This document shows positions 1-8,068 of a stretch of DNA of 64,000 nt, piece after piece. The notes below the pieces were generated by a model, which did not search any database, had not been told where the DNA came from, and worked only from the letters and a program-made list of their open reading frames with translations. Positions within the stretch are counted from its first letter, which is position 1. Each line of letters starts with the position of its first letter. Made by a program: the position numbers and the translations under genes. Origin of the DNA: Exiguobacterium sp. s193 (GTDB lineage Bacteria; Bacillota; Bacilli; Exiguobacteriales; Exiguobacteriaceae); assembly GCF_018618755.1 (NCBI RefSeq), contig NZ_JACSMR010000002.1, positions 402,969-466,968 of the forward strand, given 5' to 3'.

Positions 1-624
1 ATCGTGTTGACCGGACAGCATCATGGTGAATCAGAGCTTGCCCACAACATCGGTTGTGCCTTGATTCAGACGATGCGTGGTGTGACTGATCAATTCGGTG
101 ACAAAACAGGATTGAATTTTTCACTGATTGCGACACCCGCTGAAGGGTTGTCCGGGAAATTCACGGCGCGTGATGTCGAGGCATTTGGTTTAATTGCCGG
201 TGTGACCGATAAAACCTATTATACGAATTCATTTCATTTACCGGTGGAGGCAGCGGTGACGATACGCGAGAAAATCCGCATCGAAGCCCCGTTTCACGCG
301 CTGTGTAACGGAGGACATATCACCTATGTCGAGACAGACGGGGCACTCGCGGAAAACCCGCAAGCCGTCGAAGATATCGTTCGGTTGATGGCGGCAGAAG
401 GAATCGGCTATGGCTCGATCAATCATCCGATTGATCGGTGTTTGACGTGTCGAACGGAACAGACAATCGAGCAGACGTGTCCGGTCTGTGGCGGAGAAGA
501 CATTGAGCGGATTCGGCGGATTACGGGATATCTTGTCGGGACGATGGCACGCTGGAATGAAGCCAAACGAGCGGAAGAACAGGATCGGGTCTATCATGGT
601 ACGACTTCTATCAATCGTCGCTGA
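1..624 (+). CDS. nrdD: Anaerobic ribonucleoside-triphosphate reductase, C-terminal part (5' truncated by window)
   Basis: Class III ribonucleotide reductase, which makes dNTPs from NTPs without oxygen using a glycyl radical. Only the last ~207 codons are present; the frame is open from base 1, so the gene starts outside the window. Near the end two CxxC pairs (C146/C149 and C159/C162, counted from base 4) form the family's zinc site, followed by the radical loop RRITGYLVG whose Gly (about residue 175) is the radical carrier. It overlaps the activase gene nrdG by 29 bp, the usual operon pairing. Identification rests on the zinc-plus-glycyl-loop tail and the neighbour. Confidence 0.96.
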   Translation: MVLTGQHHGESELAHNIGCALIQTMRGVTDQFGDKTGLNFSLIATPAEGLSGKFTARDVEAFGLIAGVTDKTYYTNSFHLPVEAAVTIREKIRIEAPFHALCNGGHITYVETDGALAENPQAVEDIVRLMAAEGIGYGSINHPIDRCLTCRTEQTIEQTCPVCGGEDIERIRRITGYLVGTMARWNEAKRAEEQDRVYHGTTSINRR

Positions 625-1066
625 TTCAGTCGTCGATGGTCCCGGCTTACGGACGGTCATCTTTTTCGCCGGTTGTCCGCATCGTTGCCGTGGCTGTCAT
701 AATCCATCGTCGTGGTCGCCCGAAGCAGGTACACACTACTCGACTCGTGACGTCATCAAATGGGTCAAGGAAATCGGTTCAAAACGGATTACGCTGTCGG
801 GTGGTGAACCATTCGCGCAACGCGAGGCCCTCGAACAGCTCGTCCTGGTATTGCGACCGGACCATGAGATTTATTTGTATACCGGATACCGGATTGAGCA
901 TTTGATCAACGATGAGCGTGCCTGCCGAATTTTACAGAAGGTGGATTGTTTGATTGACGGCCCCTACATGGAGCAACTCCATGATACGAGCCTTGCCATC
1001 CGTGGCAGTACGAACCAACGGATTCTCTCCGCCAAACAGATTGAGGAGTATATTAAGCACAGGTAG
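596..1066 (+). CDS. nrdG: Anaerobic ribonucleotide reductase-activating protein (radical SAM)
   Basis: Radical SAM activase that installs the glycyl radical on NrdD. The product is about 156 aa, normal for NrdG. The radical SAM cluster motif CPHRCRGC (CX3CX2C) lies near residue 27, preceded by DGPGLR, and a TLSGGEP motif for SAM binding follows. The ATG at 596 is chosen because it gives the family-typical N-terminus; the frame is open upstream but those codons overlap nrdD without similarity. It overlaps nrdD by 29 bp, so the two are translationally coupled. A hairpin follows. Confidence 0.95.
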   Translation: MVRLLSIVADSVVDGPGLRTVIFFAGCPHRCRGCHNPSSWSPEAGTHYSTRDVIKWVKEIGSKRITLSGGEPFAQREALEQLVLVLRPDHEIYLYTGYRIEHLINDERACRILQKVDCLIDGPYMEQLHDTSLAIRGSTNQRILSAKQIEEYIKHR

Positions 1067-1087
1067 CGGACGGACTGCAGACAACCA

Positions 1088-1133
1088 AAAAACGCCGATG
1101 CTCCCATGTTTCATCCGGGGCAAGCGGCGTTTT
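1088..1133. terminator. Bidirectional intrinsic terminator between nrdG and the MFS gene
   Basis: AAAACGCCG at 1088 pairs with CGGCGTTTT at 1125, with a partly paired interior (tgctccc with ggggca). A-rich and T-rich flanks let it work for both converging genes. Confidence 0.75.
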
Positions 1134-1159
1134 CTCTGTCTATTCGTTTCGGTGGATTG

Positions 1160-2632
1160 TTACGCGTATTTCTTTTCAGCGACAGGTTCAACAACTGTCA
1201 ATGTCTCGGCAGGACGTTTTTTAATGAAGAATGAAAGAATCAAGGCGAACAAGGCAAGTAATGTCGCAATAAAGAACGTATCATTAATTCCTTCGACCAT
1301 CGCTTGTGTCATGATCGTTTTTGGAGTTGCCGTCGCTGTTGCGTTTGCAGTCAGATCAGTTGCATAACTCGCTGTCCGTGACGTCATGACGGAAATTAAG
1401 ATCCCGGAACCAATCGCACCGGATACTTGCGATAACGTATTGTTGAGTGCCGTACCGTGCGGTGTCAAATGTTGCGGAATATGATTGAGACCGTTCGTCA
1501 TGACAGGCATCATCACCATCGAGATGCCGAGGAAACGTAATGTATACATGATGACGAGGAACGAATACGCTGTATCTGCCGTCAAACGGCTAAAGAAGAA
1601 CGTGGTCAAGACCGTCAATGACAATCCGATGATGGCAAGAACACGGGCACCGAACCGGTCAAACAAGCGACCTGTGATCGGAGACATGAACGCCATGACG
1701 AGCGCACCAGGTAACATCAAAAGTCCGGAGTGGAATGGTGAAATTCCACGAATCGTCTGGACATAAATCGGCATCAAGATCATCGCCGAGAACATCGACA
1801 TGTTGAGAACCATTGAAATTCCTTGTGACAAGGCAAACATCGGATATTTAAAAATTCGGAACTCGAGCATCGGTGTCTCAAGACGTAATTGTCGTATAAT
1901 GAATGAAACAAGACTGATGAAACCGACGGCTAATGCACCGATGACGGAAAATGATCCCCATCCGGCAGAACCGGCAGAACTAAAGCCGTATAGTAAGCCG
2001 CCGAATCCAAAGCTGGATAACACGAGGGACAGGCGATCGATGCGTAAACTGCTGGTCACGACTTCTTTTTTTAATAAGAAAAAGCCAAGGACTAGGACGA
2101 GCACCGCAATCGGTGTGACGATGTGGAACAACATCGGCCACTCGTAATGTTCAAGGACCCAACCGGATAGCGTCGGTCCGATTGCTGGTGCGAATGTGAT
2201 GACGAGTCCGAAGATTCCCATCGCTTGTCCGCGCTTCTCGATCGGGAAACCAGTGATTAAGACGTTCATCAATAGCGGCATCATGATGGCAGAACCGGAT
2301 GCCTGTAGCATCCGTGCACTAAGTAATACCGGGAAGAGCTCGGTTTGACCGGCAACGATGGTTCCGATTGTAAACAAGCCCATCGCTGTTAAAAACAACT
2401 GCCGGGTTGAAAATTTTTGGACGAGAAAGGCTGACGTCGGAATCATGATTCCGTTGACGAGCATATAACCTGTCGTCAGCCACTGGGCCGTACTTGTTTG
2501 AATATCGAGCGAAACCATAATGGAAGGTAAGGCGATATTTAATAGTGTCGAGTTGAGGACGGCAACGAACGCGCCTGCCATGAGGACAGCTAAAATAAGA
2601 TAAAGTCGAGATGATTGCTTGGTTGATTGCAT
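1160..2632 (-). CDS. DHA2-family MFS multidrug exporter (EmrB/QacA type)
   Basis: A 490-aa integral membrane protein with about 14 hydrophobic segments, the layout of DHA2 drug:proton antiporters such as LmrB and EmrB. Family features visible are the N-terminal VLNSTLLNIALPSI helix (motif of the first membrane span), AQWLTTGYMLVNG in span 2, and a span-5 motif C-like GPTLSGWVLEHYEW. It ends in a short cytoplasmic tail. The start has a good site (AAAGGAG, 9 bp upstream). It is divergent from a TetR-type regulator across 173 bp, the classic arrangement for a repressor-controlled efflux pump. Substrate cannot be read from the sequence. Confidence 0.92.
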   Translation of the reverse strand: MQSTKQSSRLYLILAVLMAGAFVAVLNSTLLNIALPSIMVSLDIQTSTAQWLTTGYMLVNGIMIPTSAFLVQKFSTRQLFLTAMGLFTIGTIVAGQTELFPVLLSARMLQASGSAIMMPLLMNVLITGFPIEKRGQAMGIFGLVITFAPAIGPTLSGWVLEHYEWPMLFHIVTPIAVLVLVLGFFLLKKEVVTSSLRIDRLSLVLSSFGFGGLLYGFSSAGSAGWGSFSVIGALAVGFISLVSFIIRQLRLETPMLEFRIFKYPMFALSQGISMVLNMSMFSAMILMPIYVQTIRGISPFHSGLLMLPGALVMAFMSPITGRLFDRFGARVLAIIGLSLTVLTTFFFSRLTADTAYSFLVIMYTLRFLGISMVMMPVMTNGLNHIPQHLTPHGTALNNTLSQVSGAIGSGILISVMTSRTASYATDLTANATATATPKTIMTQAMVEGINDTFFIATLLALFALILSFFIKKRPAETLTVVEPVAEKKYA

Positions 2633-2755
2633 TTCGTTATGCTCCTTTTATACTATACGTCTAATTTGTTATACTTCAATTCTACAACTTAGCTATCTTA
2701 CCGCCTGAAGCGAAACATTACAAATTATTTGCTTTATACACTAAAATAAAAAAGA

Positions 2756-2779
2756 TTGAGTTAAATTGATTTTACTCAA
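2756..2779. promoter_or_regulatory. Inverted repeat, candidate TetR operator
   Basis: TTGAGT (2756-2761) and ACTCAA (2774-2779) form a 6-bp inverted repeat with a 12-bp AT-rich centre, in the divergent region between the exporter and the TetR gene. Inferred operator; short arms make it tentative. Confidence 0.35.
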
Positions 2780-2805
2780 CAGATCTTAAGAAGAGGACTT
2801 GACCT

Positions 2806-3714
2806 ATGAACCCTAAGAAGAAACAACTACTGGATGCTGCCTACCGTCTGTTCGTCGAAAAGGGGTACCAGTCGACATCGATTCAAGATATTTTAGACCA
2901 CAGCAATGTGTCGAAAGGCACATTTTATAACTATTTTTCATCAAAAAATGAATTGTTCATTGATGTCTTTAATGTCGTCTTTGAAAAAATGCGTACGGTC
3001 CGTAAAGAAATTTTAGTCGGACGGGATGTCTCGGACTATGAAACGTTCATCCAGCAAGGAAACTGTTATCTCGAACTGATGCAAAAATATAAACTCTATA
3101 CCTTGTTTGAAGAAGCTGTCGCTTCGAATGAAAAAGAACTGAAGGCATTTATGGAAAAGAACCGTTTACTTGAAATCGAATGGACGTATCACCGGATGCG
3201 GGACTTGTTCGGTGAAGAAAAAGCCCCGTATTTGCTCGATTTAGCGGTTCTCTATACGGGAATGCTCCAGTATGCGATGTATTTTTTCCGCCAATCAGAA
3301 AAAAATACACAACCGGAGCGCGTCGTCCGGTATGTCTTTAACCGATTGACGCATCTCGTCGACGATGTCAGTCGAATGGAAGAGCAGTTGATTCCGCCTC
3401 GCTTCCTATCCGTTTGGCTCGATCGTCCGCAGGATGAGGTCGTCATCCGGAAGGAACTGTTTGAAAAAACGAATGAACACATGAAACGGTTGATTGGATT
3501 ATCGTCCATCTCGGATGCGTCAAGGGAAGCCCATAACGAAGTGCTTGATTTTGTGTATGAAGAATTGCTTGAACGGAAAAAACCGAAAATTCACCTCTTA
3601 CGCCGGGCGCTTGATACATTAGACGAGGACCCGATCTTTTGTGGACAGGACATCATGGCGACGTATAAAGCCATGGTCGATGAAATCGTGATGATCCGGA
3701 CAAAATCATCATGA
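2806..3714 (+). CDS. TetR/AcrR-family transcriptional regulator
   Basis: A 302-aa regulator. The N-terminal TetR helix-turn-helix is clear at about residues 5-50 (LLDAAYRLFVEKGYQSTSIQDI, then NVSKGTFYNYFSSKNEL). The rest is helical ligand-binding and dimerisation sequence. At 302 aa it is about 100 aa longer than most TetR proteins, with an extended C-terminal half. Divergent transcription from the DHA2 exporter suggests it represses that pump and possibly itself; the candidate inverted repeat at 2756-2779 lies just ahead of its start. No ligand can be inferred. Confidence 0.9.
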   Translation: MNPKKKQLLDAAYRLFVEKGYQSTSIQDILDHSNVSKGTFYNYFSSKNELFIDVFNVVFEKMRTVRKEILVGRDVSDYETFIQQGNCYLELMQKYKLYTLFEEAVASNEKELKAFMEKNRLLEIEWTYHRMRDLFGEEKAPYLLDLAVLYTGMLQYAMYFFRQSEKNTQPERVVRYVFNRLTHLVDDVSRMEEQLIPPRFLSVWLDRPQDEVVIRKELFEKTNEHMKRLIGLSSISDASREAHNEVLDFVYEELLERKKPKIHLLRRALDTLDEDPIFCGQDIMATYKAMVDEIVMIRTKSS

Positions 3715-3717
3715 GGC

Positions 3718-3746
3718 TTGTCTGTTTCCCAAAAAGGTACTATGAT
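3718..3746 (+). promoter_or_regulatory. SigA-type promoter for the SulP gene
   Basis: TTGTCT (3718-3723), a 17-bp spacer and TATGAT (3741-3746) lie 35 bp before the SulP start. Good -10 match and exact spacing. Confidence 0.6.
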
Positions 3747-3780
3747 AGGAAATAGATTAAAAACAGAAATGAGGAATTAG

Positions 3781-5226
3781 ATGTTTTCACAATGGAGAAA
3801 AGAGTGGCTGTTGCAACCAAAAACAGACATTCTGTCCGGAATCGTCGTCGCGTTGGCACTCGTTCCGGAAGCAATCGCCTTTTCCTTGATTGCAGGCGTT
3901 AACCCGATGGTCGGACTGTACGCTTCTGTCATCATCGCGATCGTTATTTCAATTGCCGGCGGTCGACCAGGAATGATTTCCGCCGCGACAGGTGCGATGG
4001 CACTCGTCGTCGTCCAACTCGTCAAAGATCACGGGGTCGATTATTTACTTGCTGCCGGTATTCTCGCGGGGGTCTTTCAAATCATCCTCGGATTTTTAGG
4101 GGTAGCAAAATTACTGCGGTTCATTCCGCGTTCGGTCATGGTCGGTTTCGTCAATGCATTAGCCATTTTAATTTTTTCGGCGCAATTGCCGCAGTTCGAA
4201 GGACAAAACTGGATCATGTATGCGATGGTCGCAGCGTCGCTCGCCATCATCTTAATTTTCCCGCGTTTTACAAAAATCATTCCGGCGCCACTCGTCGCAA
4301 TCACGATCATGACGATTTTGACGGTCGTCTTTTCACTTGATACACGTGTCATCGGGGATATGGGACAAATTTCGGCGTCGCTTCCAAGCTTCTTCTTACC
4401 GAACGTCCCGTTTTCACTCGAGACGTTACAAATCATTTTCCCGTATGCTTTATCGCTCGCTTTCGTTGGTTTGATTGAGTCCTTATTGACGGCACGAATC
4501 GTCGATGAAATGACAGATACGACATCAAACAAGGCGACGGAATCACGTGGACAAGGAATCGCAAACATTGTTGCCGGTTTCTTCGGCGGAATGCCGGGCT
4601 GTGCGATGATCGGCCAATCGGTCATCAATGTCACGTCAGGCGGCCGTGGGCGTCTATCGACGTTTACTGCGGGAGCGTTTTTGATGCTGTTGATGGTCAC
4701 GATGAATGATTTATTAATGACGATTCCGATGGGAGCACTCGTCGGTGTCATGTTCTTCGTATCGTATGCGACATTTGACTGGGGCTCGTTCAAAATGTTG
4801 AAGAACTCACCGAAAAGTGACTCTGCGGTCATGCTGGCGACAGTCGTCGTAACGGTCTTGACGGATGATTTATCGATGGGGGTACTCGTCGGCATCTTGC
4901 TGGCAGCGATTTTGTTTGCGTCGAAAATTTCGCGAATCAACATGACACGCCGTGTTGAAAACGATCAAGTCACGTATCGAATCAATGGACCGATCTTCTT
5001 CGCCTCGACGACGACCTTTACCGAACAATTTGACGTCGTCGCTGACGCACAGATGAATCGTGTCGTCATCGACTTTACGAATGCCCATTTGTTTGATGAT
5101 TCAGCGACGGAAGCAATTGAAACGGTTGTCTTGAAGTATCAGACAGCTGGGACGAAAGTGGAACTCGTTGCATTAAATGAAGAATCACAAGCATTAATTG
5201 ACCGGTTAGCACACCGGATTATATGA
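3781..5226 (+). CDS. SulP (SLC26)-family anion transporter with STAS domain
   Basis: A 481-aa membrane protein of the SulP family (sulfate, bicarbonate or other anion transport). The N-terminus carries DILSGIVVALALVPEAIAFS and VNPMVGLYAS, the family's first two helices, then about 10-12 hydrophobic spans to residue 385. The last ~90 residues form a soluble STAS domain (FDVVADAQMNRVVIDFTNAHLFDDSA), a cytoplasmic regulatory module. Closest in style to B. subtilis YbaR/YvdB. It stands alone between its own promoter and a strong terminator. The anion transported is not evident. Confidence 0.9.
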   Translation: MFSQWRKEWLLQPKTDILSGIVVALALVPEAIAFSLIAGVNPMVGLYASVIIAIVISIAGGRPGMISAATGAMALVVVQLVKDHGVDYLLAAGILAGVFQIILGFLGVAKLLRFIPRSVMVGFVNALAILIFSAQLPQFEGQNWIMYAMVAASLAIILIFPRFTKIIPAPLVAITIMTILTVVFSLDTRVIGDMGQISASLPSFFLPNVPFSLETLQIIFPYALSLAFVGLIESLLTARIVDEMTDTTSNKATESRGQGIANIVAGFFGGMPGCAMIGQSVINVTSGGRGRLSTFTAGAFLMLLMVTMNDLLMTIPMGALVGVMFFVSYATFDWGSFKMLKNSPKSDSAVMLATVVVTVLTDDLSMGVLVGILLAAILFASKISRINMTRRVENDQVTYRINGPIFFASTTTFTEQFDVVADAQMNRVVIDFTNAHLFDDSATEAIETVVLKYQTAGTKVELVALNEESQALIDRLAHRII

Positions 5227-5232
5227 AGACGG

Positions 5233-5264
5233 ACCGTCAGGATGAAAATCTTGACGGTTTTTTT
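5233..5264 (+). terminator. Intrinsic terminator of the SulP gene
   Basis: ACCGTCAGGAT pairs with ATCTTGACGGT (one wobble) around a 3-4 nt loop, followed by seven T residues. It starts 6 bp after the stop codon. Confidence 0.85.
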
Positions 5265-5313
5265 GTATCCGTGACCAGGTGAACGGTATACTAGGAAAAA
5301 AGGGGGAATTACT

Positions 5314-6141
5314 ATGAAATGGTTTCGATTTGAACAAGAAGGGCGCGAACGGATTGGCGTCGAGTCGGCGGGACACCGGTATGACGTGACGGCACAAGCC
5401 TATACGGACTCACTGCTTGAGGTCATCACACGGGGGTTTGAGATGGATCTTGATTTAGATATCGCACCATTGATTACGGAAGATGTCCGCTTACTTGCAC
5501 CGTACGTTCCAATGCGAAATGTCATCTGCGTCGGCAAAAATTACGCCGACCATATTAAAGAGATGGATACGGCAGGGGCGGGGAAATTTGTGCTGTTCAC
5601 AAAGGCACCCAGTGCGATTGTCGGACCGTTTGATTCGATTGAACGCCATGCCGATTTAACGGACCAGCTGGATTATGAAGGCGAACTCGCTATCATCATC
5701 GGGACGACAGGGCGCGATTTGACTCCGGAGAATGCGCTTGATCACGTCTTTGGTTACAGCATCGTCAATGATGTGACGGCACGTGATCTTCAAAAAGAAC
5801 ACGTTCAGTTTTTCCGTGGGAAGTCGCTTGATGGCTTTTGTCCATTCGGTCCAGTCATCGTCACGAAGGAATCGTTTGATCCGAGTGACGTCCTGGTCGA
5901 AACGCGTGTCAATGGGCAGGTCCGTCAATCGGGTTCGACGAAATTGATGATTCGGGATATCGTGACAATTTTGACGGAAGTCTCTCGCGGGATGACGCTC
6001 GAAGCTGGAGATATCATCGCGACGGGTACACCTGCAGGCGTCGGTCATGGAATGAAGCCGCCTACGTACTTACAAACAGGTGATATCGTCGATGTATCGA
6101 TTGAGGGAATCGGTCATCTTCGGAATGAAGTAAAAGCATAA
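5314..6141 (+). CDS. Fumarylacetoacetate hydrolase (FAH)-family protein
   Basis: A 275-aa enzyme of the FAH superfamily, which hydrolyses or decarboxylates 2-oxo or 1,3-diketo acids with a bound divalent metal. The fold signature is visible: NVICVGKNYADH at about residue 70, the metal-site block DYEGELAIIIG with E122 and E124, D153 in VNDVTARD, and the C-terminal DIIATGTPAGVG. It is a single-gene unit with a plausible promoter (TTGTAT, 18 bp, TATACT at 5263-5292) that begins inside the T-tract of the upstream terminator. The precise substrate is unknown; family members include acylpyruvases and oxaloacetate tautomerases. Confidence 0.88.
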   Translation: MKWFRFEQEGRERIGVESAGHRYDVTAQAYTDSLLEVITRGFEMDLDLDIAPLITEDVRLLAPYVPMRNVICVGKNYADHIKEMDTAGAGKFVLFTKAPSAIVGPFDSIERHADLTDQLDYEGELAIIIGTTGRDLTPENALDHVFGYSIVNDVTARDLQKEHVQFFRGKSLDGFCPFGPVIVTKESFDPSDVLVETRVNGQVRQSGSTKLMIRDIVTILTEVSRGMTLEAGDIIATGTPAGVGHGMKPPTYLQTGDIVDVSIEGIGHLRNEVKA

Positions 6142-6186
6142 CGAACAACCGGGCTAAAAATTGAAAAGGTGATTTACTCATCTTTG

Positions 6187-6217
6187 AAAACCGTTCACTC
6201 GTTGAACGGTTTTTTTG
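6187..6217 (+). terminator. Intrinsic terminator after the FAH gene
   Basis: AACCGTTCA and TTGAACGGTT form a strong stem with a 4-nt loop, followed by a run of T. Confidence 0.85.
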
Positions 6218-6351
6218 TGTAAACCGTCACACGATGACCGTTTTTGGTGTATAATTGATGAGAAAACGATGATATTGTCGAATAAAGTCGTAAAATGAAC
6301 GTTTTTTATAGAAATAAATAAAAAAATGAATGATTTTGGTTGATTTTTAAA

Positions 6352-6365
6352 TGTAAACGCTTTAT
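6352..6365 (+). promoter_or_regulatory. Imperfect cre-like site upstream of fruR
   Basis: TGTAAACGCTTTAT resembles the CcpA cre consensus TGWAANCGNTNWCA in its left two thirds but ends AT instead of CA. It lies 24 bp before fruR. CcpA control of fru operons is known in Bacillales; here it is only suggested. Confidence 0.35.
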
Positions 6366-6388
6366 ATTAAAGATGCGGAGGGAAACCA

Positions 6389-7135
6389 ATGTTAACGAAA
6401 AAACGCCATCAACTGATTCTTGAGCTCCTCGCCCGAGAAGAAGTCGTCAAAATGCAAACCATCGTCGAGCAAACGGGAGCAAGTGAATCGACCATCCGTC
6501 GCGATCTCTCGCAACTCGAAGAAGCCGGTCACTTACGTCGTGTTCACGGCGGAGCGACGGCAAATCATATGCAAATTGATGAACCGAGCTACATCGAGAA
6601 AAGTGATCGTTTCGTCGAAGAGAAAAATCAAATTGCCCGGGCGGCAGCTGATTTAATCGAAGACGGAATGTATGTCTACCTCGATGCGGGAACGACGACA
6701 CTTGCCATCGTCCCTTATCTCGAACAAAAGGCGATTACGGTCGTGACGAACAGTCTTCCTCTTGCGAATACGTTACTCTATCACCGAATCCCGACGTTCG
6801 TCGTCGGAGGGCAACTCAAGCATTCGACGCAAGCACTGGTCGGCTACAATGCACGTGAAGGAATGTTGATTTACCACTTTGATGTCGCATTTCTTGGGAT
6901 GAACGGTGTTCATCCGACACAAGGATTTACGACACCAGATCCGGAAGAGGCACTCGTAAAGAAGACAGCGATTGAGTTAGCGAAAAAATCGTATGTGTTA
7001 GTCGACGAAACAAAGTTGGATGAAATTAGTTTTAGTCGGGTCGCGCCACTTCGGGCGGCAACGATCATCACGACGGCATCGAACGAACAAACAGCGAAAT
7101 ACAGTCAATATACAGAGGTGGTGAACGCGAAATGA
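6389..7135 (+). CDS. fruR: DeoR-family fructose operon repressor
   Basis: A 248-aa DeoR-type repressor. Residues 1-57 form the winged helix-turn-helix (KRHQLILELLAREEVVKM, then ESTIRRDLSQLEEAGHLRRVHGG); the rest is the sugar-phosphate sensing domain, with DAGTTT at about residue 98 and a C-terminal VDETKLDEISF block. DeoR regulators of fru operons respond to fructose 1-phosphate. It is the first gene of fruR-fruK-fruA, with its TGA overlapping the fruK ATG (ATGA). RBS GGAGGG is 9 bp ahead of the ATG. Confidence 0.94.
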   Translation: MLTKKRHQLILELLAREEVVKMQTIVEQTGASESTIRRDLSQLEEAGHLRRVHGGATANHMQIDEPSYIEKSDRFVEEKNQIARAAADLIEDGMYVYLDAGTTTLAIVPYLEQKAITVVTNSLPLANTLLYHRIPTFVVGGQLKHSTQALVGYNAREGMLIYHFDVAFLGMNGVHPTQGFTTPDPEEALVKKTAIELAKKSYVLVDETKLDEISFSRVAPLRAATIITTASNEQTAKYSQYTEVVNAK

Positions 7136-8052
7136 TTTATACACTGACACTCAACCCGTCGATTGATTATTATGTCACACTACCGGTATTTGAGGCAGGT
7201 CAAGTCAATCGTGTCGAGCAAGCAGAAAAAGTAGCAGGCGGAAAAGGAATCAACGTCTCACTTGTCTTAAAGAACTATGACGTTGAGACAGAAGCACTAG
7301 GTTTTTTAGGTGGAAGCACTGGACAATTCATCCGCAGTGAACTGGAAAAGAAAGGTGTCTTGACCGCTTTCACACCGATTGCTGATGAAACCCGGATCAA
7401 TGTTAAAATTCGCGCCGATCAGGAATCGGAACTTAATGCAGCCGGTCCGAGTATTCAGCCGGAAGAGTTAGAGTCTTTACTGGCTACATTCGAAACGATG
7501 CAGTCAGGTGACATCGTCGTCCTAGCGGGAAGTATTCCAAGCAGCCTCCCTCACGACTTATACAAGAAGATTGCGCTCTTATTAAATGAACGCGGTGTCA
7601 AATTCGCCGTCGATACAACAAAAGAGGCGATGCTTGAAGTCTTACCGCTCGGTCCATTCATGATTAAACCGAATCATCATGAACTTGGTGAAATCTTTGA
7701 TGTCGACATCACGTCAAAAGAAATGGCTGTCCCTTATGCCCAACAACTCGTAGAACGTGGTGCAGAAAATGTCGTCATATCATTCGCGGGAGACGGTGCC
7801 TTGCTTGTCAACAAACAAGGCGCATACACGGCGAATACGCCTGAAGGGAAACTCGTCAATTCGGTCGGGGCGGGTGATTCACTCGTCGCAGGGTTCGTCG
7901 CCAGTCACGCCCTCGGCCGACCGCCGGAAGAAGCATTCCGGTACGCTGTCACGACAGGTAGTGCGTCCGCTTATTCGTTTGGTTTATGTACAAAAGCAGA
8001 CATTGATCGTTTACTGATCGATGTCGAAGTCGTTGAACTCATTCAATCATAA
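7132..8052 (+). CDS. fruK: 1-phosphofructokinase
   Basis: Phosphorylates fructose 1-phosphate to fructose 1,6-bisphosphate with ATP. A 306-aa PfkB-family kinase: the N-terminal MIYTLTLNPSIDYYV opening is diagnostic of FruK/LacC, GGKGINVS at about residue 36 contacts the sugar, and VGAGDSLVAGF near residue 245 holds the catalytic Asp and anion hole. Overlap with fruR by 4 bp and a 16-bp gap to fruA indicate one transcript. Confidence 0.96.
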   Translation: MIYTLTLNPSIDYYVTLPVFEAGQVNRVEQAEKVAGGKGINVSLVLKNYDVETEALGFLGGSTGQFIRSELEKKGVLTAFTPIADETRINVKIRADQESELNAAGPSIQPEELESLLATFETMQSGDIVVLAGSIPSSLPHDLYKKIALLLNERGVKFAVDTTKEAMLEVLPLGPFMIKPNHHELGEIFDVDITSKEMAVPYAQQLVERGAENVVISFAGDGALLVNKQGAYTANTPEGKLVNSVGAGDSLVAGFVASHALGRPPEEAFRYAVTTGSASAYSFGLCTKADIDRLLIDVEVVELIQS

Positions 8053-8068
8053 AAGGAGTGACTCACTC

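Noticed and set aside
4077..4943. Long 288-codon minus-strand frame inside the SulP gene
   Set aside because: It is a mirror of a hydrophobic coding region, has no RBS and no recognisable domain; the plus-strand protein is certain.
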